Assembly (NCBI GenBank): GCA_026225945.1
Contig: JAMJFZ010000769.1
Coordinates: 2,332,001-2,396,000, forward strand
Reading direction: 5' to 3'
DNA from: Cricetomys ansorgei
Lineage: Eukaryota > Chordata > Mammalia > Rodentia > Nesomyidae
DNA length: 64,000 bases
The translations under genes were made by a program, and so were the position numbers. The notes below the pieces were generated by a model. It was given only the letters and a program-made list of their open reading frames with translations, was not told the DNA's origin and did not search any database. Below, one piece after another: positions 12,500-27,715 of this stretch. Within the stretch, counting starts at the first letter, position 1; each line of letters begins with the position of its first letter.

Positions 12500-12615
12500 T
12501 TTCAGAAGGGTTCTGAAGAAATGGAAGGAGTTCTAAAGGGGGAAGGAGGAAGTGATGTAAATGTAGTATTCATATATGAGATACTCCAAAACTAGTAAAT
12601 AAAAATAAAAGGTAT
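12500..12615 (+). mobile_element. L1 3' UTR terminal fragment
   Basis: A purine-rich segment (AAGGGGGAAGGAGGAAGTGA) followed by ATGTAGTATTCATATATGAG and AATAAAAATAAAAGG has the layout of a rodent L1 3' end. Severely 5'-truncated. Confidence 0.6.
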
Positions 12616-13009
12616 ACATGATCTCAACTGTTTTCAGACTCCTTTTCCTCTCATCCACCACCTTCCCCTAAATTTTTATTTAGTGACTTATTTTCACTAT
12701 CTCACTTTACTCCAGAATTTAAAATACTCTCTCATTTTGAAGATTTTCCTCTCTTGGTTTCAAGAAATGTCCTAAATTCTCATTTTTCCTCTTCAATCTT
12801 TCTTCGTTGCATGACAGGCTGCTCTTTGTTTTACAGCCTCTTCAAAGTCAGTTGATCCTTTTCATTTCCTTTCTGTCTTCTCTTGAGGCATGTATTTTCT
12901 AGATGGTCTTATTCCATCATCCTGCACTCACTATGAGAATACACAAAATCTATACTTATTGCCTTGACTTTCATACTCTAATGAAAGGTGTTACCTCCCA
13001 AAAATTATG
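12616..13009. other. Pyrimidine-rich unique DNA
   Basis: CT-rich on the plus strand, with no recognised repeat or gene. Confidence 0.4.
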
Positions 13010-13370
13010 GCTACTCATAATTGAGAATATGCCCTTGAATCTTCAGTTCATGCAATGAACTAGTGCAATGAAGAATTTCAAGATTTCACTATGAATTGTC
13101 AAAAGTAGATACTAAAACCACTATGTGAGAAAATCAGAAAAGGCCATTTAAGGGTGCACTGAAATCCATAAACCAAGGTTCAAATGAAGCCTCCACAATC
13201 AAGGAAAACCAATGAAGGATTCACCCATGGAGTCTTCAAGTCATTTGAAGAAGTATGGCTTTTGACGTCAGAAGTCTGGTCTCCCAAACAGTGAGACAAT
13301 TGATTTCTATTGTTTTGAGTAACCCTCTTTATCATAATTTGTCAAAGCAGCCACAGGATCTCCAGGTCAA
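13010..13370 (+). mobile_element. Old MLT1/MaLR-like LTR remnant
   Basis: The right end has the typical order: CAGTGAGACAATTGATTTCT, ATTGTTTTGAGTAACC, ATAATTTGTCAAAGCAGCC, matching the 3' end of mammalian MaLR LTRs. The left part is poorly conserved, so the left edge is approximate. Confidence 0.5.
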
Positions 13371-13971
13371 TAATTCACCAGTTCAATAGTCCCACTGCTG
13401 TGGCTCATACTGCCATAAATAAACTTATTCCATCTCCTCCTCCCTTATGTAATTGGCAACGCAATCAATACATCTTCTCAAATTAGTTCATAATCCATCC
13501 CAAATATCCACCTGATACTATTAACTCTTGTTCAGAGACATATTTCATCATTCCCTTTGATTTCTTTTCAGGCTCTCAATAAATCTCAGTATGATTTTCA
13601 TCGAGTTCTTCACTAGTCACTCATAAATCCCACCAATGTTTCTCATAGGGAGGATTATCTGCCTAACACTATGTTGTATTCTGTTGTGTCTTCCATTCTG
13701 TGTAATGGCAGCTTTCCTGCTGGACTTATACAAATGTGTACAACATCATTTCATAGACAACCAGTAACTTCATCTTAATCATGTACAGAAATCATCAGTA
13801 GGTCTTCTTAGTTGTACACACTAAATTTCTTATGGAATGGATTTAAACTAATTAAAAGCTAAGATAAAACATTGCCAAACAAGATCAAATCCAAAATCTT
13901 TTATGGGACATGTGATACCTTCACATTCCATCTCTTTAGTATTTTTTAAATCTTATTATTCCATTTATTTT
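13371..13971. other. Unique DNA, nothing recognised
   Basis: No repeat or gene recognised upstream of the RPS8 pseudogene tail. Confidence 0.4.
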
Positions 13972-14660
13972 TTAACAGAACAATAAACACCTTTATTACA
14001 TGAGCTATGAATGATAGCTTATTTTCTTTCTGGGTTTTGATCATCCTCAGCTAGAACTCCAGCTCCTTGCTTTCTAGCATGTAGCCTGGCCTCGTCTTGG
14101 GTAAATGCAGGAAAGAAGCATGCCTTGCTAGAACTGCTTCTCTAGAAGACTGCTGATTTGGGTGGGGTTTTTTTTTTGTTGTTGTTGTTTTCACCTTTTT
14201 ATCATATTTCTTTTGAATGTTCTTTGATTGTTTTTTGTTTAAAATCTCTTCCTCCTCAGAATTCAGTTTGGCCCCCTTTTGGCAGCCCAGTGGCAGTGAA
14301 TAGAGAGATTCATAGCACTGTTAGTACAACGTGCTATCAATAAACCCATTGCAATTCTTCACCAAGGTCTTGGTGCAAACCAGCTCATTATTGGATGCAT
14401 CATAGACATCAACAACCCTTCTTTTTATGAGTACAACACTCAGAGCCCAAGGAAAAGTTCCCCACATCCAATATCTTGGCACGGTACTTCTTATTGTCTC
14501 CTTGAACTAAGACTGTGTGCATATGACAAGGTCCTATATTAGTGCTTGCAGCAGGCTGTCTGAACTCATAGTTCTGCTTCTTATGATAGGGCTTTCTCTT
14601 GTCCCCAGTCTTGTGGCTCTTGTGCCATATATCCCAAGAAATGCCCATTGCTAGGCTCTA
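13972..14660 (-). pseudogene. Processed pseudogene of ribosomal protein S8
   Basis: The minus strand reads an RPS8-like protein from the ATG at 14648 ([10 protein letters not shown]..., then [27 protein letters not shown]). RPS8 is a 40S ribosomal subunit protein of about 208 residues. The copy is intronless and ends with a 3' UTR holding AATAAA (13997-13992), as expected of an L1-mobilised mRNA. It is dead. A net 2-base deletion near residue 75 shifts the frame to a TGA at 14411-14409. In the restored register there is a TAA at 14323-14321. An A/CAA-rich expansion (about 14166-14190) and missing bases disrupt the C-terminal third. Later segments still recognisable include SNNELV, KTLVKN and EEEEILNKK. 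Confidence 0.95.
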
Positions 14661-15339
14661 GTGGGAAAGAGGAACTTATTGTTCCCTTTAAATAAGTGGT
14701 CATTTCAAGTTTCTGTGCTACAGACACCTCTAAAATGACTGAGAGAACCACAGTCCTCCCATTACAGAATGATTTTCTTCATCTCTTTCTTTCTAACCTC
14801 CTACATCTAACTGATGATCAAGATCAATGCATTCCAACTTTAAAAATTGCTCTATATTCTGTCTTCCTCATTCTTACTGCTGCTACTTTGATTCAGAAAG
14901 TCATTTTTGTGTTCACTTTTCTTTTTCCTCCCTTGAAAAGGACAGAGATACTTTTCTAGTTAACAGAAGAAAAAAATGGTTGTTTCTAAAAGCATTTTGT
15001 GGAGAAAGGATACAACTTAAGTATACCTGTATTTAAAATCACTGTTCAGTGTCTGGTGGCTGTTTTTCTCCTTCATAATCCCTCATTCTTCCTCTTCCCC
15101 TGACCTTTCTTTCCTGTTTCTTCTCACTCCACATGCCTTCTTTTTCTCCACAGGGACCTCAGGGATCTTATGGCCTATTCAGCAAAATTATGCAACATAT
15201 TTTTTCCCTATTTCTTCTATTTATGTCTGGATTATGAATAGACATTCTCTCTCTAGTCTTAAATCCAATTCAGTAATAAATGTTTTTGAATTAGAAAATT
15301 AAAAGTTGGGGTAAGCAAAATAATCTCTGTTAAAATATG
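14661..15339. other. Pyrimidine-rich unique DNA
   Basis: Plus-strand open frames of 87 and 69 codons (14696-14959 and 14827-15036) overlap in different frames and resemble no protein known to me. They are taken as chance. Confidence 0.4.
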
Positions 15340-15600
15340 CCTCCACCCTTATCCCTAAAACCTGTGACTACGATGTCATATTACTTAGAAAATAAGACTT
15401 TGCAAATTTGATTAAGTTAAAGATTTATTTAATTACTAGGGAATTATCCTGGATTATCTCAGAATTCCCATAGTAATCCAAAGGGTTTATAAGAAGGAGA
15501 AAGAGGTAAGAGATTTAGAGTCAGAGAAAGAGATGTGAAGGTGGAAGGACATTTAGAGTTATGTAGAACTGGAAACAACAAAGGTCAAGGAAAAGAAAAA
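15340..15600 (+). mobile_element. MLT1/MaLR-like LTR fragment
   Basis: Consensus-like order: AAACCTGTGACTACGATGTC, ATTACTTAGAAAATAAGAC, TTGATTAAGTTAAAGAT, GGAATTATCCTGGATTATCT, TTTATAAGAAGGAGAAAGAG. This is the 5'-central part of an old MaLR-like LTR. It ends before an A-rich stretch at 15590-15625. Confidence 0.6.
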
Positions 15601-17687
15601 AAAACAAAACAAAACAAAATGAAAAAACAGGAGTCTCTCTGAAATCTCTCAAATTCCAACAGATTTGAATAGTTAATTTCAATAAATATAAGTTTAAAAA
15701 ATTTAAGCATAATACCTGTGCTAATCTGTTAAAGAAGTACTAATAGTATCCTCATTAGTGGTTTTAATTCCCAAGAAATTGTATGGATCAACTGCAAGGC
15801 TACAGTTTCTACCCAAGGATCGATAGCTTATCCTCACCCCCAGGCTGTCATTATCTGTGTATTGTCTACAATCATTACCAATTCCTTAATATGGCTTCAA
15901 ACACTCTCCATTTACTGTCTCTATGACTCTTTCTCAATTCTTCACCTTGGTATTAAATATATAGGACAATATATTATTCTTTTTTCTTCTTTTTTTACTA
16001 TCACAATGTGGTACCATTTGGCTATATTAACTTGAAGTAGAAATCCCTTGAAGTCTTAGTCAACTTGAAAGCATTATACATGTTGTCTTTTATCTTACCC
16101 ATGCAAACTTACCATGAATTGGCATAATTCTCAACAATTGGCATTAATCTATATTTATATAAAACTGCATTGACAGAGAAAATTAAGTTGACAGTGAAAT
16201 TCAAGGTATACCAGGGATGCTTATTACAAAAAGAATCTGAATGGGTTTCTTGTTAGATACTAGGTCCTATATTTGTCAGACTTATTATAAGTAAAGGCTT
16301 TAATCTCAAAGGGAGCTTATGCTATATCTCATTTCAAGTTTGATTTTTAAAAAGTATAAGAAAATTTTTTCAATAAAAAGATTCTACATTTTTTAACTTT
16401 AAAAAGTAAAGAAAGGCTTGGAAGTTTGGTTTTTACAAGCTAGTCCAAAGGAAAATAAAAAGAAATGTCTTATAATTTTTGATATATTTGACAAACTGAG
16501 AATAAACACATGGTAACAAAACAAAGGGAAGATGCTGAGGGACTAGGTTGTCACTTAATCATTTAGAATTAAGTTCATTGACTTCCAGGAATACCCAAGA
16601 GAACTGATATACATAAATCACATTGGCATGAGGTAAAAGTACCCTACATGTCTTTTTCGTTTCTATCCTGTTAAATTTCACTTGTTTAGTATTATAAAGT
16701 TTATTACTTTTTAAAGAAACGAAGATCCATAAATAAAGAGAAATCTTAGAATCTAAGCTATATCTGGCTATTTATCTACTGCTTACTTTTAGAAATTATT
16801 TGGGCCTAAAATGTAGTTTTAAATCTCTTGAGGTTTGTCTTCCTCTTGCTGTCAGTAAGAATTTCTTCTAAATCATGTCACACAAACAGGTGTGTCCCTT
16901 GGCAGGTTCTAGAATGAAGAGAGGATCGACTCCCTGCAGCAATCCTCTTGGTGTGTAACAACTTCCTGCTCTAGGGAATTTTCACATATCATTAATCTTC
17001 TCTAGGATAATATGAACTTTTTGGTTTATGTAAAATGGCCACTTATTCATCTCTATATGCTCTAATAACAATGAGTACATTTTTCTATGTTTAACTTTCT
17101 ATGTATCTGTCATTAAGAGCTATATTCTTTACAAGATGGCAAATTATGAGCAATATTATCAAACCCAACATCTTGGCACAATGATAATAGTAACACTTTA
17201 AACTAGCATTAAGTCCAGTAGACTTCCATTACAGAAATATCTGAAGAATCACTTCTCCTTCTTTCTAATAAATTATAGATAATATTTCAAAACTTCAAAA
17301 ACACTTGTGCTTTGTAAAAGTTCCTCATCTTCATTTAAACCACTAACATGGTCTAGGTGTTGCTTATCCCTTTACTAGTCTCAAACAGTACATCGTAATT
17401 ATCTCTTTTGAGAAGGAAAAACAGGCTTTCTTTTTTCCCCCTCTCTTCTCTTTTCTTTTCTTTCTTTACTTTAAAGGCAGGTTCTCTGTATAGCTTCCAC
17501 TGGCCTGAAATTCACTATGCAGACCAGGCTTGTCTATATTTAAAATCACGCTCAGCTACAGTTTTACTTACATACTTTTATTTTGTCTTACTATTATCTT
17601 TGTAATGCCATGCTGGTCCTGTAATCATTTTCATGGAATACAAAAATCATTCATCAAGTACTAACTGATTCACTTAATCATTCATTT
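15601..17687. other. Unique AT-rich DNA, nothing recognised
   Basis: About 2.1 kb without a recognised gene or repeat, beginning with a short A/CAAAA-rich run. Confidence 0.45.
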
Positions 17688-17855
17688 ATTAAGATAATTC
17701 CATGACTTGAGAGGTTCCAAATGAAAAAAAAAAAGATACAAAGTTGGGTGAACAGTGAAGAAGAGGAGATCTGGGAGGAGTTGGGGAACAGGTGACTATG
17801 ATATACTTATATCATATAAAATTCTCAAAAACATGATAAAATAAAAAATATAACT
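17688..17855 (+). mobile_element. L1 3' UTR terminal fragment
   Basis: AAAGTTGGGTGAACAGTG, GAAGAGGAGATCTGGGAGG, AGTTGGGGAACAGG and ATAAAATTCTCAAAAACATG give the rodent L1 3' end layout, followed by an A-rich tail. 5'-truncated. Confidence 0.75.
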
Positions 17856-21522
<3,667 letters not shown>

Positions 21523-21845
21523 ATATATGTCATATGTAGTGGTAAACTTACTGTAGCAGCTCATCAAACAGGTCAAGGAGGAGATCTCATAAGTGCTAAC
21601 ACTGCCAGACCTCTACAGAGGGAACCACCATCATAGCCAATACCATACTCCCAATGGGTCCCCGAGCGTCTCAGCTCAGGTGTTTTTATTGATTCAGAAC
21701 TCCTCAGGTATAGATCAAAAGCAATCAAATAACCCCCCATGGAAATCCAACAACTGCAAATGATACAAAAATGCCCAAGACAACTCCTCACCCAATAGTG
21801 CATAAAAGCATTTTCAAACATGACTAAAAATAAACTTCCCTAACA
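21523..21845 (-). mobile_element. LTR (3' LTR) of two-LTR element, copy 1
   Basis: The reverse strand starts TGTTAGGGAAGTTTATTTTT at 21845. It carries the polyadenylation-type phrase TCAATAAAAACACCTGAGC and ends near 21523. It pairs with the LTR at 23247-23564: both carry the AGCAATCAAA variant near the middle, which is absent from copy 2. The polypurine tract AGAAAAGGGAAA directly precedes it on the reverse strand. The pair differs at roughly a quarter of sites by eye, so it is old. Confidence 0.8.
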
Positions 21846-23246
21846 TTTCCCTTTTCTGTATAAGTCAATCAAAATATTGCTTTTTATCTATACAACACAA
21901 TGTAACATTACAGCAATGAAACTATTTACAAGAGGAACAATCATGAGTTTTGCAAATGCACAGGACCAAATGAAACCAAATATCTACCAAGCTTTCTCAA
22001 TGTCTTTGGACAGCAGAAAAACATTATCAATGTCCCATTGTCTGGAATTCACTCGCAATCTTCCAGGCTCCTCCAAGTGACTTAGGTGACTTCTCTGGCT
22101 CTGCCCTCTGCAGCACACATAATTTGTCCTCCAGGTTCTGGCTGGCTCTGCTCTGTTGTTGCTGTTCTAGGAGGTCATCCCACAGTACTGGCATCTTCAG
22201 AAGGCTTCTGGGGTCCCTTGCTGCAACTGGGCTGCACTTTCACTAATAGCCTCTCCTGGGCTCTCTTCATTGTACCAGCCCTCAACTTCTTTACATGAGC
22301 CTTTCATCTGGGCCTTCAACTGCTACTTTGGCTGCACCTTCACTAATTGCCTCTCCTGGCCTATTACAGTGCCAAGCCTCAGCTGCTCTCCAAAGACCTT
22401 CATTCCTTCAAAACTAGTGCCAGCTGGGTGACTCTTACAGTACCAAGTTCAGCTGCCAGCAAGAGATACAACTTCGCCAGTTCTGGAAGACAGTTTCTGT
22501 GTGCTGACCCTTAGGAAACACTTTCCAGGTTTTAAAATAAAGTCTGGTTTGCTGGAAAAATAACAGGTCATCTTGTCTACAAGAAGGGTTCTCTCATGGA
22601 TGGAATTCTCATCACCATATCAGATGTGTCTTATCATGACCTCTTGTAGACAGGTTTGCAGGGGGAAAAAACTGTTCAGTTTAACTAAGCAGCTTTTTGG
22701 CTCCAAGCTGTGGCTTCCATAACAGCAGGGATTCCTGGGCTGGTGGAAAGAATCTCCTGTTGAAACATTCTGGTGGTTTGAAGGTTTTTTTCACCACCAC
22801 TACAGGAAACATATACCGTTCTTCATAGATCTCAAACACAAGACCCAGTTAGGCTTCACATACCCACAACACAACTATCCAAAAAACTCAGTTTGTAGAC
22901 AGTAAGCTACCACCAGCATCAGGAGGGGGTGTTGGATCCATAATCCAGAAAAGCAATAAGAACCTTGCTTATTCCTGCTCCCAGCTGAATTCTTTATCTC
23001 TAAGGGCCTCCATTCTCTGACTCTCACCTCAGAGCTTTTAATTTCAGTCTTTTCTCTTTATAGAGGCTTATTTCCTTCCTAACTCTCCTCTTCCTTCAGG
23101 GGACTTCTACTCATTATTTTTGCAAATATATAATCTCTGTCCTCTTCGATCTGCCCTGAGTGTACTTTACCGGACTCTGAGGTATGCAGTTTCTCTTCTT
23201 CCTTATGTCCACGTTGGATTACCTTGCATAATGTGGTGCCCCACAT
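21846..23246 (-). mobile_element. Non-coding internal region of two-LTR element, copy 1
   Basis: About 1.4 kb between the two LTRs. Just inside the right LTR the reverse strand reads TGGGGCACCACATTATGC after 2-3 spacer bases, the position and TGG start expected of a tRNA primer-binding site. The primer tRNA is not assigned. No gag, protease or pol-like frame exists (longest open frames are under 90 codons), so the element would need proteins in trans. The sequence resembles the internal part of copy 2 (62643-63529) and, more weakly, the MaLR-like internal region at 26165-26984. Confidence 0.75.
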
Positions 23247-23564
23247 TGGTATGCCATTCGTAGTAGTACATTGCTGTGACTCACCAAGAGGAACACAGAG
23301 GCATTTTCATAACTCCAAACTCTTCCAGACCTCAGCAGAGGGAACCACCACCATGGCAAGCGCCAACCTGGACAGTGGAACCCCAAGCTCTGATCTAAGG
23401 TGTTTTTGTTGATTCAGAACTCCTCAGATATAAGATCATAAGCAATCAAACAAACCCCTCAAAAATCCAACACCTGCAAATAATACAAAACAGCCTAGAC
23501 AGCCCCTCACTGAACAGTGCATAAAAACATTTTCAAACATAATTAAAAATAAACTTCCCCAACA
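23247..23564 (-). mobile_element. LTR (5' LTR) of two-LTR element, copy 1
   Basis: The reverse strand runs from TGTTGGGGAAGTTTATTTTT at 23564 to ...GGCATACCA at 23247, giving TG...CA ends. The AATAAA-type signal seen in the partner is altered here (TCAACAAAAACACC). I found no matching target-site duplication at the outer edges. Confidence 0.8.
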
Positions 23565-23589
23565 GACATATATTCTTTCTTGGCTGACC

Positions 23590-23651
23590 TTGAACTCATT
23601 ACATCATCCAGCTTCTGCCTCCAATATGGTAGGGTTACATGTATGAACTAA
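23590..23651 (-). mobile_element. B1 fragment, reverse orientation
   Basis: GGCTGACCTTGAACTCATTA and CAGCTTCTGCCTCCAATATG are the middle part of a reverse B1. It is wedged between LTR copy 1 and the opposite-facing LTR fragment. Confidence 0.5.
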
Positions 23652-23812
23652 TGTAAAAACACCTGTGCTCAGAGGCCTAGGTTTCCACTGTCGAGTAAAT
23701 ATGGTGTTGGCCAGGACGGTGGTTCCCTCTGCTGAGGTCTAGCAGGGTTTGAGTCTATGAAAATACCTCCTTGCCTTCTTTAGTCAGCCATAGCCTAACT
23801 ACTACAATGCCC
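23652..23812 (+). mobile_element. LTR fragment of the same family, opposite orientation
   Basis: Plus-strand TAAAAACACCTGTGCTCAG, then GTGGTTCCCTCTGCTGAGG, TCTATGAAAATACCTCC and ACTACTACAATGCC match the downstream half of the LTR at 23247-23564, read in the other direction. It begins at the polyadenylation-signal region and lacks the upstream half. Confidence 0.75.
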
Positions 23813-24329
23813 AAATTATGTTTCTATAAACTTCTTACAGTGATTTCAAACAATATTTTCACTTAAGGTTTATAATTTCTCTGAACCTAGAGGCCCTACT
23901 TATATTTAAATGGGGAAAATAATCTCCTCCAAAGTATCACATTGCTAACAATTTATATTAATACAAATTTTTGTTATTGACATTTTAAAATATTTCTTGC
24001 TGCAACACACTGTGGTTTAGTCAGTGTTTTTCTTTACACAAAACTGTATATCAATTGTATATAGCTAAAGATCTGTGATTTTTGCAAATTTCTTTTCAAA
24101 TACTGAAAAACATACACAAGAAAAATTTTAGGTCATTTGTCTATATTGATTAATATAAGGTACACTGTCAACGAAAGCTACAAAAATATATGCCATCATC
24201 TACTATAAAGGTCTGTTCAGGATATGAAGAAGAATATTAGCACACTGTTTAGATTTCTGAAAAAGCAAAGCATTTCACTTTAAATTCACTAAACATACAT
24301 TGTCTTATCCAAAAATATACCTTTTCCAA
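23813..24329. other. Unique AT-rich DNA
   Basis: Nothing recognised. Confidence 0.4.
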
Positions 24330-24700
24330 TTTTGTAAATATAAAATTGAGAGATTACATATATTTAAGGTGTGTAATATGATGTTTTGACATGAATATAC
24401 ATTATGAAATGGTTACCACAATCATGTAAGTTAACACATATATCATGCGACATATATAGTTGACATGACGATATAGTTGCCTTTTATGCCTGAGGGATCA
24501 AATTCTAAAATGTATTGTCAACAAATTTCAGGCATATAGCAGAGTAATATCAAGTATAGTTCCCTTGATGTACACCAGATCCCTGGAATTTATTCATTTG
24601 CAGGGGCAAGTTTGTACTCTTAGACCAACATCAGTTCAGTCCCCCTAGAAGTCTTCAGCAAACACCAATTTATTGTTTTATTTTTCCTTTTGTTATAAGA
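24330..24700 (+). mobile_element. Old L1 (L1M-type) 3' UTR
   Basis: Phrases of the ancestral mammalian L1 3' UTR appear in order: TATTTAAGGTGTGTAATATG, GAAATGGTTACCACAATCA, TAGTTGCCTTTTATG, GATGTACACCAGATCCCTGG, TTGTACTCTTAGACCAACAT. It lacks a clear poly(A) end. This predates the rodent L1 copies in the window. Confidence 0.75.
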
Positions 24701-25883
24701 AAAAAGATAGTAGAGTTGATCACTGCAGGACTGAATTTGAAAAGTAGCAAGTCAGAACAGAGTTCAGATATATTGTAAGTCCATGACAGCTCAAGTTTCT
24801 TTGCAAGACATGTGAGGACTGCTCATAGCCAGCTGTCTATCACTATGACTTTATTAAATATGAGAAAGCTGAAACTGCTGTTTGACAGCCACTTTTTTGC
24901 TCTCCCACAGCCTCAGATACATCTGAATATTTATAAATGATTAATTCATTCACATTAATAAAAGTCTGTTGAAATATATTCTACCTTATAAATCAAAATC
25001 AAATTCCATTCACCTGATGCGTCATCATTATAGTTTCAAAATCAGAGGACTTAAAAAATAGCACCGAGAACAAGCTATTTTAACTCTCGCACACATTTAA
25101 ATGATAACATTTTCTTAAGCAAGGACCTAAAGTTCACATAAAGACATAAATTGACCTTTTCCAACTAGCCAATTCATTAGGCACATATAAGTAAATATCA
25201 CATTACATTGCAAGACTGAGTCATGCATTCGTATAACCTGAATCTCATTTATCAGCAGGCAATAGATCCAAGAGCCCCATTTAATGCACAAAAGCTTAGA
25301 TAGTATAAAGACCTATGTATACTATGTTTTTCTTCTATGTATACCCACAACTTTTCAACTTATAAATTAGAGGTAGAGTTTAATAAAAAACATAAAATAT
25401 GCCATAACAAGTTTTATAACTTCTCTATCTCAATACTTTGTTGAACTGTACTCATACCTGTTGTGATGAGAATATACACTGACAAATGATGAAATAAAGC
25501 AAGGTGAATGGTACAAATATTGTGGCATGTAATTATATAAGGGTTATTTATTTCAAGTACTGTGATTCCACCACAGTTTATCTAATGACAGTGATGGCTA
25601 AAATATGACTAAAATATAAGTGGCATGTACAGTATAGATACAATGGAAAGAGGGATTATTCACATTTCAGGTGAGACTGAACATGACAGCCTGAGATTTC
25701 ATCAACCACTCAGGTGAACTGTTGATTTAAATTTTATAGTTTATAGATATAGAACATAGATGATTGTGAGGCATTGTAACTATAAAAACAAAACTGAAAT
25801 CATTGAAAATGGTGTTGTCCAATGAACATTTACTGAATTTCTTATTTATTTTCTTTTTGTTATACTGAAGCTCATATTTTGTG
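24701..25883. other. Unique AT-rich DNA
   Basis: No gene or repeat recognised. Confidence 0.45.
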
Positions 25884-26160
25884 TGTTCTCGATTCCTTTA
25901 TGTTACTGTGATACACACACACACACGCACACACACACACACACACACTAGGAGAAATAAGAGGATGAAAGTATTTAACTTGGGCTTTTATTTTCAAGTC
26001 ACAATCTGTCATTGAAGGATGACAGGGTAGGAATTAAAGGCAGGAAACTGTATGCAGGAATCATAGAGAAATGATGCTCAACAGCTCACTTAGAAGCTCA
26101 TGCTTAACATGGATATATACATATATATATTTCATTAATTTATTAATAATTAATATATAT
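25884..26160 (-). mobile_element. MaLR-type LTR (3' LTR side)
   Basis: Plus-strand left edge TGTTCTCGATTCCTTTATG aligns base for base in length with the edge at 26985. It continues with TTATTTTCAAGTCACAATCT, ATTGAAGGATGACAGGGTAG and AGGAATCATAGAGAAATGATG, a common rodent MaLR-type LTR in reverse. A CA microsatellite sits inside. The right part (26112-26160) is AT-rich and unrecognisable. Confidence 0.6.
25912..25948. repeat. Microsatellite (CA)n
   Basis: About 36 bp of CA with one CG interruption, inside the MaLR-type LTR. Confidence 0.93.
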
Positions 26161-26164
26161 TCAT

Positions 26165-26984
26165 TTCCAGGGCTAGAACAGGGATGTAAAACAGACATAC
26201 TTAAGCAAAACAAAAAAGTTTAGCAGAGAAGCTCAATGTCTGTTATCAGGGATCTTATTGGCTTCGAAGGGTTTCAAGAGACAGGCTCTTCAGCTCTGTC
26301 ATTCACAGCACACACCACAGGTCTCACGGACTCAGGTTGGCTCCACTCCATACTCTTGCTGATGTTGTTGGGCATCTCAAGCTTCAGGAATCAACAAGAT
26401 TCTGGGATATTTACTACAACTGAGGCCTCACCTTCACTAATGGTATCTCATCAGTGTCTCCAACACTGTCACAAGATGCCAAGACTTGCCTTCTTTTCAT
26501 AACCCCTCTAATCCAGCAATTCTCATGCTCTCAAAAACAGTTTCTTTGATGTTGTCAAGCTCAACTTCCAACTTAAAATATGCACTTAGTTTCCTTGAAC
26601 CACAGCTTCTGTGTGCCTAATCTGAGGAAAAATGTTCCTATTCTCAGAAAATTTCAGCACAGTGATGATGATTGCTTCTTAATCAGACCTGATTCTTCAG
26701 CTCCATCATGACAAGATCACACAAATTCTTAGTCAAAATATCACACAAATGTCCCCTAGTCCAGTTTGTATTAAGTTCTTACTCATTTCTTAAAATTCAC
26801 AAGCTAGGCATCCACATTATCTTCCAAGATCTCACAACAGCTCATTAATCTCTGAGCATTCAACAGCTTTCCCAGCCCAAAGCTCAAATGTCTTCCACAA
26901 TCCTATAATAAAATAGTCCAAAAGCATAAAAAGCTCCATGGCCAGGTCCATCATGACAACACCCACATTCCGGGTACAACTTTC
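26165..26984 (-). mobile_element. MaLR-like non-coding internal region
   Basis: At its right end the reverse strand reads GAAAGTTGTACCCGGAATGT, close to the TTGGTACCAGGAGTG primer-site phrase that follows MaLR LTRs. Inside are CACAAGCTAGGCATCCACAT and GCTTCTGTGTGCCTAATCTG, phrases typical of MaLR internal sequence. No protein-coding capacity; the 88-codon plus-strand open frame at 26236-26502 is a by-product. Confidence 0.6.
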
Positions 26985-27280
26985 TGCCCTAGTTTCCTTT
27001 TTGTTGCTGTGATGAAATACTCTTAGCATCTTTGGGGAGAGAAATCAGTGGGGTTTGTCTGGTTCATATTTTCATTTTACAATTTATCACTGAGGGAAGA
27101 TGGGGTAGAACTCAAGATAGGAATGTCGGGGGATGAATCATGGAGGAATGCTTCTTCTGGTTTATTCTATGGTTCACTCAAATTTCATATTTAAGTAGCT
27201 TTTTACAAATACACCCCTGGACTATCTGTCTGAAGCTCAGTGTTATCCATGCTTTATCAATAAATAATAAAGACGATCCT
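26985..27280 (-). mobile_element. MaLR-type LTR (5' LTR side)
   Basis: Starts TGCCCTAGTTTCC on the plus strand, followed by TTGTTGCTGTGATGAAATAC, AATTTATCACTGAGGGAAGA, and GAATCATGGAGGAATGC. The same family lies at 25884 in the same orientation, so the two flank the internal region as expected of an LTR element. The right edge is eroded. Confidence 0.65.
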
Positions 27281-27529
27281 TTACAGATACACACACAGGT
27301 AAATCTGGTATATTGAAAGTCTCAATGAATGTTTCTCCTATTATATGAAATTTTTCTGTACCACAGTGACAATTAAGATTAATCATGACAATAAGTAAAA
27401 CAATTTTTAAAGGCTTCAATTTCTGGATAAATATATCTAAACTTTTCTTGTAAGAATATCATTCATCTCTTGGATTCATATATGTTACAATTCGATCACA
27501 CACAAAATGAGTACATCACAATATATAAA

Positions 27530-27715
27530 AGTATCAAGACCAAGTCATCCTGGGTTGTTATCCCTGATTTGCCATGTACTGGTTGTGTTATTATAAGAAA
27601 ATAATTTATCTTTCTTTGGTTAATGTCTACATTTGAAAACTATGTGTTATAAAGTCACATATATAACAGTGCCCAGATGAACACTGGATGAGAAGCAACT
27701 CAATGAATGAAAACT
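27530..27715 (+). mobile_element. MIR SINE
   Basis: MIR layout is visible: CATCCTGGGTTGTTATCCC, GATTTGCCATGTACTGGTTG, a degraded TTTCCTC-type core, then AACAGTGCCCAGATGAACAC and CAACTCAATGAATG. MIR is an ancient tRNA-derived mammalian SINE. Confidence 0.65.

Noticed and set aside
22086..23063. Similar short peptides in the two LTR elements (shared LLQLGCTFTNS with 62866-63063)
   Set aside because: The similarity follows from DNA homology of the elements; the frames shift and end differently, so there is no sign of a conserved protein.
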